Source: Bacteroidales bacterium
GTDB taxonomy: Bacteria; Bacteroidota; Bacteroidia; Bacteroidales; WCHB1-69
Assembly (NCBI GenBank): GCA_017535665.1
Contig: JAFXTS010000005.1
Location: 80,318-144,317, forward strand
Direction of reading: 5' to 3'
Length of the DNA: 64,000 nt
The notes under the pieces are model-generated. The model ran no database searches. It saw nothing but the letters and a program-made list of their open reading frames with translations, and was not told the origin of the DNA. How positions within the stretch are numbered: the stretch's first letter is position 1; each line of letters opens with the position of its first letter. Both the position numbers and the translations under genes were made by a program. Shown in pieces: positions 37,001 to 44,957 of this stretch.

Positions 37001-37735
37001 GGCTCCAACTGCGACTACGACACCGCCAAGGCGTTCCGCAAAGCGGGTGCGCAGGTACGTCCGTTCATCTTCCGCAACCTCACCGCGCAGGATGTGCTGA
37101 CCTCCATCAGCGAGTTGGAGAAGCGCATCGACGACTGCCAGATTTTGGCTTTCTGCGGCGGTTTCTCCTGCGGCGACGAGCCCGACGGAAGTGGCAAGTT
37201 CATCGCATCGGTGATTGGCAACGAGAAGATTTCCGCCGCCATCGGCCGGCTCCAGGCACGCTGCGGCCTGATTCTGGGCATCTGCAACGGTTTCCAGGCC
37301 CTTGTCAAGAGCGGTTTGCTGCCGTATGGCAAGGTCGGCGCGGTCACGCCCGATTCACCCACCCTGTTCCGCAACGACATCAACCGCCATATCTCCATGA
37401 TGGCCGAGACTGAGGTGGTGGCGACACATTCGCCATGGCTCGCCTCCTTCAAACCTGGCGAGCGCCACACCATTGCGCTGAGCCACGGCGAAGGCAAGTT
37501 CGTGGTAGGGGAGGAGATGGCCCGCCAGCTGTTCGCCAACGGGCAGGTGGCCTTCCGCTACACCGACAACCCGAACGGCTCGCATTACGACATCGAGGGT
37601 ATCGTGAGCCCCGACGGACTCATCCTCGGCAAAATGGGACATAGCGAGCGTTTCGAGCAGAATCTTTTCAAGAATATTGACGGTAACCGCTGTCAGGCGA
37701 TTTTCGACAACGCAGTAAAATATTTTCAAAAATAG
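34049..37735 (+). CDS. purL: FGAM synthase, large single-chain form
   Basis: A 1228-residue enzyme turning FGAR, glutamine and ATP into FGAM. The N-terminal PurS-like part and linker are followed by two AIRS-like ATP domains (SDHCRHTTF, FKNETHNHPTEIEPFGGAATCLGG region at about residues 312-334, GGKDSMSGSF) and a class I glutaminase (nucleophile C1079 in GICNGFQAL; H and E in MGHSERFE). All key residues look intact. This length matches the proteobacterial and Bacteroidota type with PurQ fused. purF follows 33 bases later. Confidence 0.96.
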   Translation: MNSRRIYVEKKPQFRVEADSLKAELNENLSLNIRNLRLLNVYDLFGFSDELVEQSRYRVFGEIVTDTVNDSCDLTGKKFIAVEYIPGQFDQRASSAVDCVHLIDPEADIQIRSSRLLIFDDDTTDQTLAQISHYYINPVESRAKDLNVLSLSEQAEVSPMEDLTGFTQMTPDQYQEFCSSHGLAMSTADLDEVVRYFKRQGRDPWETELRILDTYWSDHCRHTTFTTELKEISIDDSFIKADMEQSLELLYNIRAELNREKKSLCLMELATIGARFLSAKGLLDDMERSEENNACSIFVDVDVDGRMEKWLLQFKNETHNHPTEIEPFGGAATCLGGAIRDPLSGRSYIYQAMRVTGAGDICKPVSETMPGKLPQRVISRKAAAGYSSYGNQIGLATTMVREIYDAGYTAKRMEIGAVVGAVKAENVRRESPAPGDVILLLGGRTGRDGVGGATGSSKSHTETSLEVCGSEVQKGNAPEERKLQRLFRHPEVTKLIKKSNDFGAGGVSVAIGELAPGLDIYIDRVPTKYSGLNVTELSISESQERMAVVVRAEDRAEFEGYCQRDNVEVTYVADVTDRGRMRIFNGSKAVCDLEREFIDSAGARHYSTVKVAPVSSESPFHRTPAGADLPARMSALMGSANVASQKGLVEMFDSTIGRSTVLMPYGGKYQATETQASVQKLPVDGYTDTASVMAFGYNPDIARWSPYHGAAYAVVEACTKVVAAGGNFATMRFSYQEYFEKMTTDPYRWGKPFSALLGALKMQVALGLPSIGGKDSMSGSFENLNVPPTLVAFGITTVNANTVISPEFKKAGHSIYLIQHRPAANWMPDTDQLVRNWNFIHQNIENHKIVSAWSVGFGGVAEGLVKMSMGNGLGVEVKMAEEELFALNYGSVIVETDGMINFPDAVLLGKVTDDAVVTINGAAMKLAALEKAYDERYAKIYPVRVAPLFDEKMENVKETAHEVLAHYPGEVPAGGPVVCLPVFPGSNCDYDTAKAFRKAGAQVRPFIFRNLTAQDVLTSISELEKRIDDCQILAFCGGFSCGDEPDGSGKFIASVIGNEKISAAIGRLQARCGLILGICNGFQALVKSGLLPYGKVGAVTPDSPTLFRNDINRHISMMAETEVVATHSPWLASFKPGERHTIALSHGEGKFVVGEEMARQLFANGQVAFRYTDNPNGSHYDIEGIVSPDGLILGKMGHSERFEQNLFKNIDGNRCQAIFDNAVKYFQK

Positions 37736-37768
37736 AAAAATCAACATCATTACGAAAACATTATAATT

Positions 37769-39127
37769 ATGGGTTTACTTGGAATTTACAACGTACCGAA
37801 TGTATCCACTGCACTTTATTACGGGATACACAACTTGCAGCACCGCGGGCAGGAAGGCGCTGGTATGGCAACTTTTGATGAGAATGGCAAATGCTTGCGC
37901 CATCGTGGCTTAGGCCTGGTGGACAGCATCTTCGATGCCAAATCTATCAGCGAGTTGAAGGGTAGCATTGGTATGGCCACTGTTCGTTATGCCAACATCG
38001 CCAATAGCGGTCTTGACACCGTGCAGCCGCTCTTCTTCCGTCACAGCTCCGGCGATTTCGTAGTGGCCGGTGATGGCTGCCTCGTCAACACCAAACCGAT
38101 TTTTGAGAGCTTGGAAGATATGGGTAATGTCTTCCAGACGGGTCTCGACAGCGAACTTTTCGCCCATCTGATCAAGAAAAGAAAAAGCGAAGACCGTATC
38201 GAGAACATTATCAATGCTTTGCGTGGACTGGAAGGTGGTTTCACCTTCTTGGTGATGACCAAGAACCGTCTGTATGCTTGCCGCGATAAGAACGGTATCA
38301 AACCGCTGGCTTTGGGTAAGTTGGGCGATGGTTATGTGGTGAGCAGCGAGTCTTGCGCTTTCGAAATCATGGGTGCCAAGTTTGTGCGTGACATTGAGCC
38401 GGGTGAAATTCTCTGTATCGACAACAAGGGTTTGCGTTCCAACTTCTATTCAGAAGAAAAACGCCACTGCATGTGCGGTATGGAGTTCATCTACTTGGCT
38501 CGTCCCGATAGTGACATCGACGGCTGCAACGTACACGCCTACCGTATGGAGTCGGGTCGCCGGCTGGCCCGTTTGTGGCCGGTGGAAGCCGACATCGTGG
38601 TGGGTGTGCCCGAGTCCAGCCTGAGTGCCGCTATGGGTTACAGCGAAGAGAGCGGTATCCCGTATGAGATGGGTCTGGTGAAGCACAAATATATGGGCCG
38701 TACCTTCATCCAGCCGGAGCAGCAGCTCCGTGAGATGGGCGTGAAGCTGAAACTGAGCCCTGTCCACTCGATTCTGAAAGGTAAGAGAGTGGTGCTCGTG
38801 GATGACTCCATCGTGCGTGGTACCACCTCGTTGAAGATTGTGAAGCTGTTGCGTGAGGCCGGTGCTACCGAGGTGCATGTGCGTATCGCCAGCCCGATGA
38901 TGAAATACCCCTGTTACTACGGCGTTGACACCTCCACTCCGGAAGAGCTGCTCTGTTCGAACCGTACGCTGGAGGAGGCTTGCAAGATGCTCGGTGCTGA
39001 CTCGCTCGGCTACATGACTCCGGAAGCCTCCCGCGAATCGACCTTCGGCTGTGCTGAGCTGTGTCTGGCCTGCTTCACGGGCGAATATCCGTCGGGTGAC
39101 ATCAAATGCGGAAAGTGTAATTTTTAG
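37769..39127 (+). CDS. purF: PurF-like amidophosphoribosyltransferase with degenerate glutaminase half
   Basis: A 452-residue homologue of the B. subtilis-type enzyme that makes phosphoribosylamine from PRPP. The transferase half is intact: PRPP loop VVLVDDSIVRGTTS, TFIQPEQQLREMGV, and the cysteines expected for the [4Fe-4S] cluster (HCMCGMEF, PCYYGVDT, ELCLACF). The glutaminase half is not: the protein starts MGLLGIY, so the initiator Met replaces the catalytic Cys1 of the CGVFGI motif; the oxyanion motif HNGN reads GDGC. QHRGQEGAG, VRY and the late aspartate (LDSEL) remain. No upstream in-frame Cys exists back to the purL stop. It may use free ammonia, or a partner may supply it. Confidence 0.9.
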   Translation: MGLLGIYNVPNVSTALYYGIHNLQHRGQEGAGMATFDENGKCLRHRGLGLVDSIFDAKSISELKGSIGMATVRYANIANSGLDTVQPLFFRHSSGDFVVAGDGCLVNTKPIFESLEDMGNVFQTGLDSELFAHLIKKRKSEDRIENIINALRGLEGGFTFLVMTKNRLYACRDKNGIKPLALGKLGDGYVVSSESCAFEIMGAKFVRDIEPGEILCIDNKGLRSNFYSEEKRHCMCGMEFIYLARPDSDIDGCNVHAYRMESGRRLARLWPVEADIVVGVPESSLSAAMGYSEESGIPYEMGLVKHKYMGRTFIQPEQQLREMGVKLKLSPVHSILKGKRVVLVDDSIVRGTTSLKIVKLLREAGATEVHVRIASPMMKYPCYYGVDTSTPEELLCSNRTLEEACKMLGADSLGYMTPEASRESTFGCAELCLACFTGEYPSGDIKCGKCNF

Positions 39128-39148
39128 AAATTTTAATAAAGAATCATT

Positions 39149-40198
39149 ATGGCAAAATCTTACGAAAAAGCAGGAGTAAATCTGGAGGCTGGCTACGAGG
39201 TGGTCCGCCGCATCAAACAGCATGTGTCGTCAACCGAGCGCAAAGGGTCGATGGGCAACATCGGTTCTTTTGGCGGGATGTTCGACCTGAGTTGTCTGAA
39301 CATCAAGGAGCCGGTGCTGGTGAGCGGCACCGACGGTGTGGGCACCAAACTGAAGATTGCTTTCGCGATGGACAAGCACGACACCATCGGTATTGATGCC
39401 GTGGCCATGTGTGTGAACGACGTGCTGGCACAGGGTGCCGAGCCGCTGATCTTCCTCGACTATGTAGCGTTGGGACATAATGTGCCGGAGAAGGTGGAGG
39501 CGATTGTGGCCGGTGTGGCCGACGGGTGCCGTCAGGCCGGTTGTGCCCTCATCGGTGGCGAGACCGCCGAGATGCCGGGCATGTACTCCGACGACGAGTA
39601 CGACATCGCCGGTTTCACCACGGGCGTGGTGGAGAAGTCGAAGCTGATCGACGGCAGCCGCGTGTCGGTAGGGGATGTGCTGGTGGGCATTGCCTCATCG
39701 GGCGTGCATTCCAACGGCTTCAGCCTGGTTCGTAAGATTGTGGAACGCAAGGGATTCGGTTATCGTCAGCGCGTAGGCGACTGCGATGAAGAGTTCGAGG
39801 CCGCCTACGGCGATGCCACCCTCGGCGAGGTGCTGCTGACCCCCACCCGTATCTATGTGAAACCCGTGCTGGATGTGATTCACCAGTGCGACGTGCATGG
39901 CGTGTGCCATGTCACCGGCGGCGGTTTCGACGAGAACATCCCGCGTGCGCTGCGCGAGGGACAGGGCTTGGAGATTCAGGAGGGTAGTTGGGAGATCCTG
40001 CCGGTGTTCCGCATGTTGGAAAAGTGGGGCAAGGTGCCGCACCGTGAGATGTTCAACATCTTCAACATGGGTATCGGCATGGTGGTCATCCTATCGGCTG
40101 CGGAAGCCGAGAAGACCATCGCCATCCTGGCGCAGCATGGCGAGAAGGCCACCGTCATCGGCAAGGTGACGGGCGAGCCGGGAGTGAAGATTGTGTAG
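39149..40198 (+). CDS. purM: AIR synthetase
   Basis: A 349-residue enzyme that cyclises FGAM to AIR with ATP. It shows [14 protein letters not shown], the glycine-rich ATP/metal loop of the family, then [26 protein letters not shown] (about 82-107, described by position), [11 protein letters not shown] and [12 protein letters not shown]. Length is normal. It lies 21 bases after purF and is followed by a separate promoter for purN. Confidence 0.96.
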   Translation: MAKSYEKAGVNLEAGYEVVRRIKQHVSSTERKGSMGNIGSFGGMFDLSCLNIKEPVLVSGTDGVGTKLKIAFAMDKHDTIGIDAVAMCVNDVLAQGAEPLIFLDYVALGHNVPEKVEAIVAGVADGCRQAGCALIGGETAEMPGMYSDDEYDIAGFTTGVVEKSKLIDGSRVSVGDVLVGIASSGVHSNGFSLVRKIVERKGFGYRQRVGDCDEEFEAAYGDATLGEVLLTPTRIYVKPVLDVIHQCDVHGVCHVTGGGFDENIPRALREGQGLEIQEGSWEILPVFRMLEKWGKVPHREMFNIFNMGIGMVVILSAAEAEKTIAILAQHGEKATVIGKVTGEPGVKIV

Positions 40199-40224
40199 GT
40201 TTGTTTCTCTCATAATTATTCCTT

Positions 40225-40232
40225 ATATTTGC
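40225..40232 (+). promoter_or_regulatory. -7 promoter box of purN
   Basis: TATATTTG followed by CACCC, 58 bases before the purN ATG, so purN and later genes can be expressed apart from purC-purM. Confidence 0.6.
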
Positions 40233-40290
40233 ACCCTCTATTTGGAAAGAAATTTATACTGAAAACAAACGGTTTATCACTATTTTATAA

Positions 40291-40863
40291 ATGAACAATA
40301 AAAAGAAAATCGCCATTTTTGCCAGCGGGTCGGGAACCAACTTCGAGGCGTTGGCGCAGGCCTGTGCCGACGGACGGCTGAATGCCGACGTGGTGCTGAT
40401 GGTGTGCGACAAGCCCGGCGCAAAGGTCATTGAGCGTGCCGAGCGTTTCGGCGTGGAGAGTTTTGTCTTCTCCCCGAAATCGTACCCGTCGAAAGCCGAC
40501 TTCGAGACCGAAATCGTGCAGATGTTGCGCGACCATCAGGTGGACCTCATCTGCCTCGCGGGCTACATGCGGCTCGTGGGCGACACGCTGCTGGCGGCCT
40601 ATCGGGGCAAAATCATCAACATCCACCCCTCACTGCTGCCCGCCTTCAAGGGCGCCCATGCCGTGGAGGACGCCGTGGCCTACGGCGTGAAAGTGTTCGG
40701 CATTACCATCCATTACGTGGACGAAACCCTCGACGGCGGCAAAATCATCGCCCAGCGAGCTTTCCCCTACGACGGCAACGACCCCGATGAAGTGCACCGC
40801 ATCGGACAAAAAATAGAACATGAGCTGTACGTGGACACCGTTTGTAAACTACTTGATTTTTAA
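40291..40863 (+). CDS. purN: GAR transformylase
   Basis: A 190-residue enzyme transferring formyl from 10-formyl-THF to GAR. Landmarks: IFASGSGTNFEAL for phosphate binding, the catalytic trio N110 and H112 in INIHPSLLPAFKG and D148 in DETLDGG. Normal length. The gene has its own promoter and is followed by an AT-rich repeat region before purH. Confidence 0.96.
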   Translation: MNNKKKIAIFASGSGTNFEALAQACADGRLNADVVLMVCDKPGAKVIERAERFGVESFVFSPKSYPSKADFETEIVQMLRDHQVDLICLAGYMRLVGDTLLAAYRGKIINIHPSLLPAFKGAHAVEDAVAYGVKVFGITIHYVDETLDGGKIIAQRAFPYDGNDPDEVHRIGQKIEHELYVDTVCKLLDF

Positions 40864-41010
40864 ATTATTAATTTATTAAGCTATTAAATTATTAAACTAT
40901 TAAATATTTTATTGCGCGTCAAAACTTCATAACCTTCAAAACTTCATAATTTCATAACTTCATAATTTCATAACCTTCATAACTTTCATAACTTCATAAT
41001 TTCATAAATA
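40864..41010 (+). repeat. Intergenic repeat element, copy A
   Basis: An AT-rich part (TTATTAAGCTATTAAATTAT and relatives, 40872-40910), the short GCGCGTCA spacer at about 40914-40921, then about ten tandem copies of an 8-mer CTTCATAA/TTTCATAA to 41010. The same three-part sequence occurs in reverse orientation at 43884-43970. Not a CRISPR: the units have no spacers. Confidence 0.7.
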
Positions 41011-41017
41011 AATCATA

Positions 41018-42547
41018 ATGAGAGCATTAGTAAGCGTTAGCGACAAAACCGGACTGGTACCTTTTGTGAAGGCCCTGCAAGAGATGGGCTGGGAAATCAT
41101 CTCCACGGGAGGCACAAGCCGTCTTCTTCAAGAAAATAATATCAAAACCATCGGCATCAGCGAGGTGACCGGCTTTCCGGAAATCCTTGACGGCCGTGTG
41201 AAGACCCTCCATCCCAACGTGCATGGTGGCATCCTCGCTCGTCGCGACCTTCCCGAACATCTCCAAACTCTCAAAGAGCACGCTATCGAACAGATTGATA
41301 TGGTGTGCGTAAATCTCTACCCGTTCCGCCAAACGATTGCCAAAGAGGGTGTTACCTTCGAAGAGGCCATCGAGAATATCGATATTGGAGGTCCCTCCAT
41401 GGTGCGCAGTGCCGCCAAGAACTGGCGCGACGTGACCATCGTGTGCGACCCCGCCGATTACGAAACGGTGATCGCTGAGATTCGCGAGCATGGCAACACC
41501 ACGCAGGAGACACGCCTCAAACTGTCGGCCAAGGCCTACACCCATACCGCCGAGTACGACAGCTGCATCGCTACCTACATGCGCAAACAGGCTGGTCTGC
41601 CCGAGAAACTTTTCTTGGAGTACGACCTGAAACAGAGCCTCCGCTACGGCGAGAACCCGCATCAGTCGGCCAACTTCTACGCTGCCGCCGAGCCCGTTCC
41701 CTTCTCCCTCGCTTTTGGTAAGCAGTTGCAAGGTAAAGAATTGTCATACAATAATATACAGGATGCCAACGCTGCCTTGAATGTGGTGCGCGACTTTGAC
41801 GAACCCTTCTGCGTGGCGCTGAAGCACATGAACCCGTGTGGTGCTGCCGTAGGCAAAACCATTGAGGAAGCATGGCAGGCCGCTTACGAGGCCGACAAGG
41901 TGAGCATCTATGGCGGCATCGTGGCCGTCAACCGTCCGCTCACGAAAGAGGTTGCCCTCGGCATGAAACCCATCTTCTTGGAAATCGTCATCGCCCCGTC
42001 GTTCACTCCCGAGGCCATGGAGATTCTTTCCACCAAGAAAAACCTCCGTGTGATGGAGGTGGATATGACCAAAAACAATATCCCTGTAATGCAGTATGTG
42101 GGCGTGAACGGTGGTCTGCTGGCACAGCATCTCGACACGCAGATGGAGACGCTGAAAGCGGATATGTGCGTGACGGAAGTGAAGCCCACCGAGGAACAGA
42201 TGCATGAGTTGGATTTTGGTTGGAGAATAGTGAAGCACGTGAAATCCAATGCTATAGCAGTGGTGAAAGACAACCATACTGTCGGTGTTGGTGCAGGACA
42301 GACCAACCGCGTGGGCTCTGCCGAAATCGCTCTGAAACAGGCACACGCCGCAGGTTTCACCACCAATCTGGTGCTGGCTTCCGACGGCTTCCTGCCCTTT
42401 GACGACACGGTGGCACTCGCCCACGAGTACGGCGTGACCGCCATCGTACAGCCCGGCGGCAGCATCCGCGACGAAGATGCCATCAAGAAAGCCAACGAGC
42501 TGGGTATCACCATGCTCTTCACCGGTGTCCGCCACTTCAAACACTAA
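41018..42547 (+). CDS. purH: Bifunctional AICAR transformylase/IMP cyclohydrolase
   Basis: A 509-residue enzyme for the last two steps to IMP. The N-terminal cyclohydrolase (MGS-like fold) has the phosphate loop STGGTSRLL and DGRVKTLHPNVHGGIL; the C-terminal transformylase has the catalytic pair in LKHMNPCGAAVG, the SYNNIQDANAAL block, and PGGSIRDEDAI near the end. Full length, all key residues present. Flanked by short tandem-repeat intergenic regions on both sides. Confidence 0.97.
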   Translation: MRALVSVSDKTGLVPFVKALQEMGWEIISTGGTSRLLQENNIKTIGISEVTGFPEILDGRVKTLHPNVHGGILARRDLPEHLQTLKEHAIEQIDMVCVNLYPFRQTIAKEGVTFEEAIENIDIGGPSMVRSAAKNWRDVTIVCDPADYETVIAEIREHGNTTQETRLKLSAKAYTHTAEYDSCIATYMRKQAGLPEKLFLEYDLKQSLRYGENPHQSANFYAAAEPVPFSLAFGKQLQGKELSYNNIQDANAALNVVRDFDEPFCVALKHMNPCGAAVGKTIEEAWQAAYEADKVSIYGGIVAVNRPLTKEVALGMKPIFLEIVIAPSFTPEAMEILSTKKNLRVMEVDMTKNNIPVMQYVGVNGGLLAQHLDTQMETLKADMCVTEVKPTEEQMHELDFGWRIVKHVKSNAIAVVKDNHTVGVGAGQTNRVGSAEIALKQAHAAGFTTNLVLASDGFLPFDDTVALAHEYGVTAIVQPGGSIRDEDAIKKANELGITMLFTGVRHFKH

Positions 42548-42548
42548 A

Positions 42549-42625
42549 TCCTCAAATCTTAAAATCTCTCAAATCTCTCAAATCTCTCAAATCTTTCGAA
42601 TCTTAAAATCTTTCAAATCTTCAAT
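42549..42625 (+). repeat. Short tandem repeat (9-mer) between purH and purD
   Basis: Six to eight imperfect copies of CAAATCTCT/AAATCTTTC fill the gap to the purD start. A different unit from the elements on either side; no promoter box is seen. Confidence 0.65.
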
Positions 42626-42627
42626 TT

Positions 42628-43878
42628 ATGAATAAAGTATTAGTCATCGGAGGCGGGGGTCGCGAACATGCCATTGCAGATGCGTTGCATCGTTCGCCGC
42701 AGGTAGGACAGATTTTCTGTGCGCCTGGCAATGCGGGAACTGCCGCCATCGCTACCAACATCGGCTTGAAAGATACCGATGTGGAGGGACTGTTGCGTTT
42801 CGCCCAGGAGAACCAGATTGACCTGACAGTGGTGGGCCCCGAGGCGGCTCTGGCGGTCGGTATTGTGGATACTTTCCGTGCCGCTGGATTGGCGATTTTC
42901 GGTCATACGAAGTTGGCCACCCGCATCGAGAGCAGCAAGGAGTTCGCCAAGGAACTGATGATGAAATACGATATCCCGACGGCTGCTTACCGCAGTTTTA
43001 CCGACTATGCAGAGGCTTTGGCTTACGTGCAGGGAAGACCTTTCCCGGCGGTGCTCAAATACGACGGGCTCGCTGCCGGCAAGGGCGTGGTGATTGCGGA
43101 AAATCTGGAGGAGGCTAAGGCCGCCCTCAAGGATATGCTTACCGACTCGCACTTCGGCGATGGCAAGGTGGTGGTGGAAGACTTCCTCACCGGTCCCGAG
43201 TTCTCGTTTATGTGCTTTGTGGATGGCGAGAAGGTATATCCGATGCCGCTTTCGCAGGACCACAAGCGCGCCTTCGATGGCGACAAGGGACCGAACACAG
43301 GCGGTATGGGCGCCTATACGGGCCTGCCGTTTATCACCGATGAGGACAGAACTTTTGCCTTGGAGCATATTCTGAAACCCACCGCTGCAGCCATGTGCGC
43401 AGAGGGTTGTCCGCTGTCGGGTGTGCTGTATGCCGGACTGATGAAAACCCCGCAGGGTATCAAGGTGATTGAGTTCAACGCCCGTTTCGGTGACCCCGAA
43501 ACCGAGGTGGTGCTGCCGCTGATCGAAAGCGACATCTTCGACATCTTCGCTGCGGTGGCGCATCAGTGCGAACCGAAGCAGCAGCTGCGCTGGTCGAACA
43601 AGGTGACGATGGGCGTGGTGCTGGCCTCGAAGGGCTATCCAGGATCATACGATAAGGGTATTGCCATCGAGGGTTTTGATACGGTGCAGGCCCGCATCTA
43701 CCACATGGGTACCAAGATGGACAACGGCGTTCTCAAAACCGCCGGTGGCCGTGTGATGATGGTGGTGGCCGAAGGCGACGACATCCCCACCTTGAAACAG
43801 AAAGTCTATGCTGAAGTTGCTAAAATTCACTGCGACAACCTCTTCTATCGTAACGACATCGCCCACTGGGCGCTCTAA
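42628..43878 (+). CDS. purD: GAR synthetase
   Basis: A 416-residue ATP-grasp enzyme joining phosphoribosylamine and glycine. It shows VIGGGGREHAIADAL, VGPEAALAVGIVD, the ATP-grasp lid YDGLAAGKGVVIAE, MGAYTGLPF and FNARFGDPETEVVLPL with the metal ligands. It uses the unstable product of PurF, so a channelled handover would matter if PurF depends on free ammonia. Normal length. Confidence 0.97.
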   Translation: MNKVLVIGGGGREHAIADALHRSPQVGQIFCAPGNAGTAAIATNIGLKDTDVEGLLRFAQENQIDLTVVGPEAALAVGIVDTFRAAGLAIFGHTKLATRIESSKEFAKELMMKYDIPTAAYRSFTDYAEALAYVQGRPFPAVLKYDGLAAGKGVVIAENLEEAKAALKDMLTDSHFGDGKVVVEDFLTGPEFSFMCFVDGEKVYPMPLSQDHKRAFDGDKGPNTGGMGAYTGLPFITDEDRTFALEHILKPTAAAMCAEGCPLSGVLYAGLMKTPQGIKVIEFNARFGDPETEVVLPLIESDIFDIFAAVAHQCEPKQQLRWSNKVTMGVVLASKGYPGSYDKGIAIEGFDTVQARIYHMGTKMDNGVLKTAGGRVMMVVAEGDDIPTLKQKVYAEVAKIHCDNLFYRNDIAHWAL

Positions 43879-43883
43879 TTATC

Positions 43884-43970
43884 TATGAAATTATGAAGTT
43901 GTGAAGTTATGACGTGCAAAAAAAATTTAATAGCTTAATTGTTTAATAGCTTAATAATTTAATAAATAAA
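43884..43970 (-). repeat. Intergenic repeat element, copy B (inverted)
   Basis: The reverse complement of this stretch aligns with 40868-40964: ATTAAGCTATTAAA blocks, then TTGCACGTCA, then AACTTCAT units. I judge identity by eye at roughly 80-85 percent. It fills the purD-folD gap. Confidence 0.7.
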
Positions 43971-43972
43971 AA

Positions 43973-44890
43973 ATGGCTCAAATCATTGACGGAAAAAAAC
44001 TGGGAGCGCGCATCAAGGAGAAAATCCATGAGCAGATTCCGCTGTTGGAGCAGCAGTATGGCCGCCGCCCGTCGCTTTATGTCATCATTGTCGGCGAAGA
44101 CGAGGGCAGCCTGAAGTATGTCACCAACAAGGTGAAGACCGCCAAGACGATTGGCATGGATGCTCGTTTGATTGCCTTGAAGGAGAACATCAGCGAGAGC
44201 GAGCTCATCAATATCATCCATGTGCTGAATGCCGACCCGCTGGTGGACGGTATCTTGGTGCAACTGCCGTTGCCGAACCACATCAACGAGGACCGCGTGG
44301 TGGATGCCATTGAGAAACACAAGGATGTGGATGGTTTCCATGCGCTGAATGTGGGTTCGTTGTGGCAGGGCACGCACTGTATCGCGCCGTGTACGCCGAA
44401 GGGCATCATCCAGCTCATCAAGAGTACGGGGATTGAGATCCGTGGCAAGATGGCCGTGGTGGTGGGGCGTAGCAATATCGTAGGCAAGCCGGTGGCGAAG
44501 CTGCTGCTGGATGAGAATGCCACGGTGGTGATGGCGCATACTGGCACCCGCGACCTCCGTGCCGTGACGTTGCTGGCCGACATCCTTGTGGTCGCCGCCG
44601 GTCAGGAGAAACTTATCACCGCCGACATGGTGAAGCCCGGCGCGGTGGTGATTGACGTGGGCATCACCCGCAACGCCGAAGGCAAAGTGGTTGGCGATGT
44701 GGACTTTGAGAATGTGAAGGAGGTGGCTGGTTACATTACGCCCGTTCCGGGTGGTGTGGGACCGCTCACCATCGCCATGCTGATGAAAAACACCATGGAG
44801 TGCTTCCTCTGCCATGCCGAGTCAAGCACCGACGTGTCGAAACTTTGGGCCACCATCATCAAAGCTCGTATTGGAGGAAGCGCGGAGTAG
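43973..44890 (+). CDS. folD: Methylene-THF dehydrogenase/cyclohydrolase
   Basis: A 305-residue bifunctional enzyme interconverting 5,10-methylene-THF and 10-formyl-THF, the one-carbon donor used by PurN and PurH. It shows GSLKYVTNKVKTAKTIG with the catalytic tyrosine and lysine, DGILVQLPLP, VVVGRSNIVGKPVAKLLL for NADP binding, and ITPVPGGVGPLTIAMLM. Its place in the purine cluster makes metabolic sense. Confidence 0.96.
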   Translation: MAQIIDGKKLGARIKEKIHEQIPLLEQQYGRRPSLYVIIVGEDEGSLKYVTNKVKTAKTIGMDARLIALKENISESELINIIHVLNADPLVDGILVQLPLPNHINEDRVVDAIEKHKDVDGFHALNVGSLWQGTHCIAPCTPKGIIQLIKSTGIEIRGKMAVVVGRSNIVGKPVAKLLLDENATVVMAHTGTRDLRAVTLLADILVVAAGQEKLITADMVKPGAVVIDVGITRNAEGKVVGDVDFENVKEVAGYITPVPGGVGPLTIAMLMKNTMECFLCHAESSTDVSKLWATIIKARIGGSAE

Positions 44891-44957
44891 GGGAGTGCTA
44901 TTATTTTAGAACATTATGAAAACAAATTAAAATATCAACCATCAAAATTAAAATCAA

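Noticed and set aside
40925..41010. CRISPR-like array
   Set aside because: The units are 8 bases, adjacent and without spacers; no cas genes are present.
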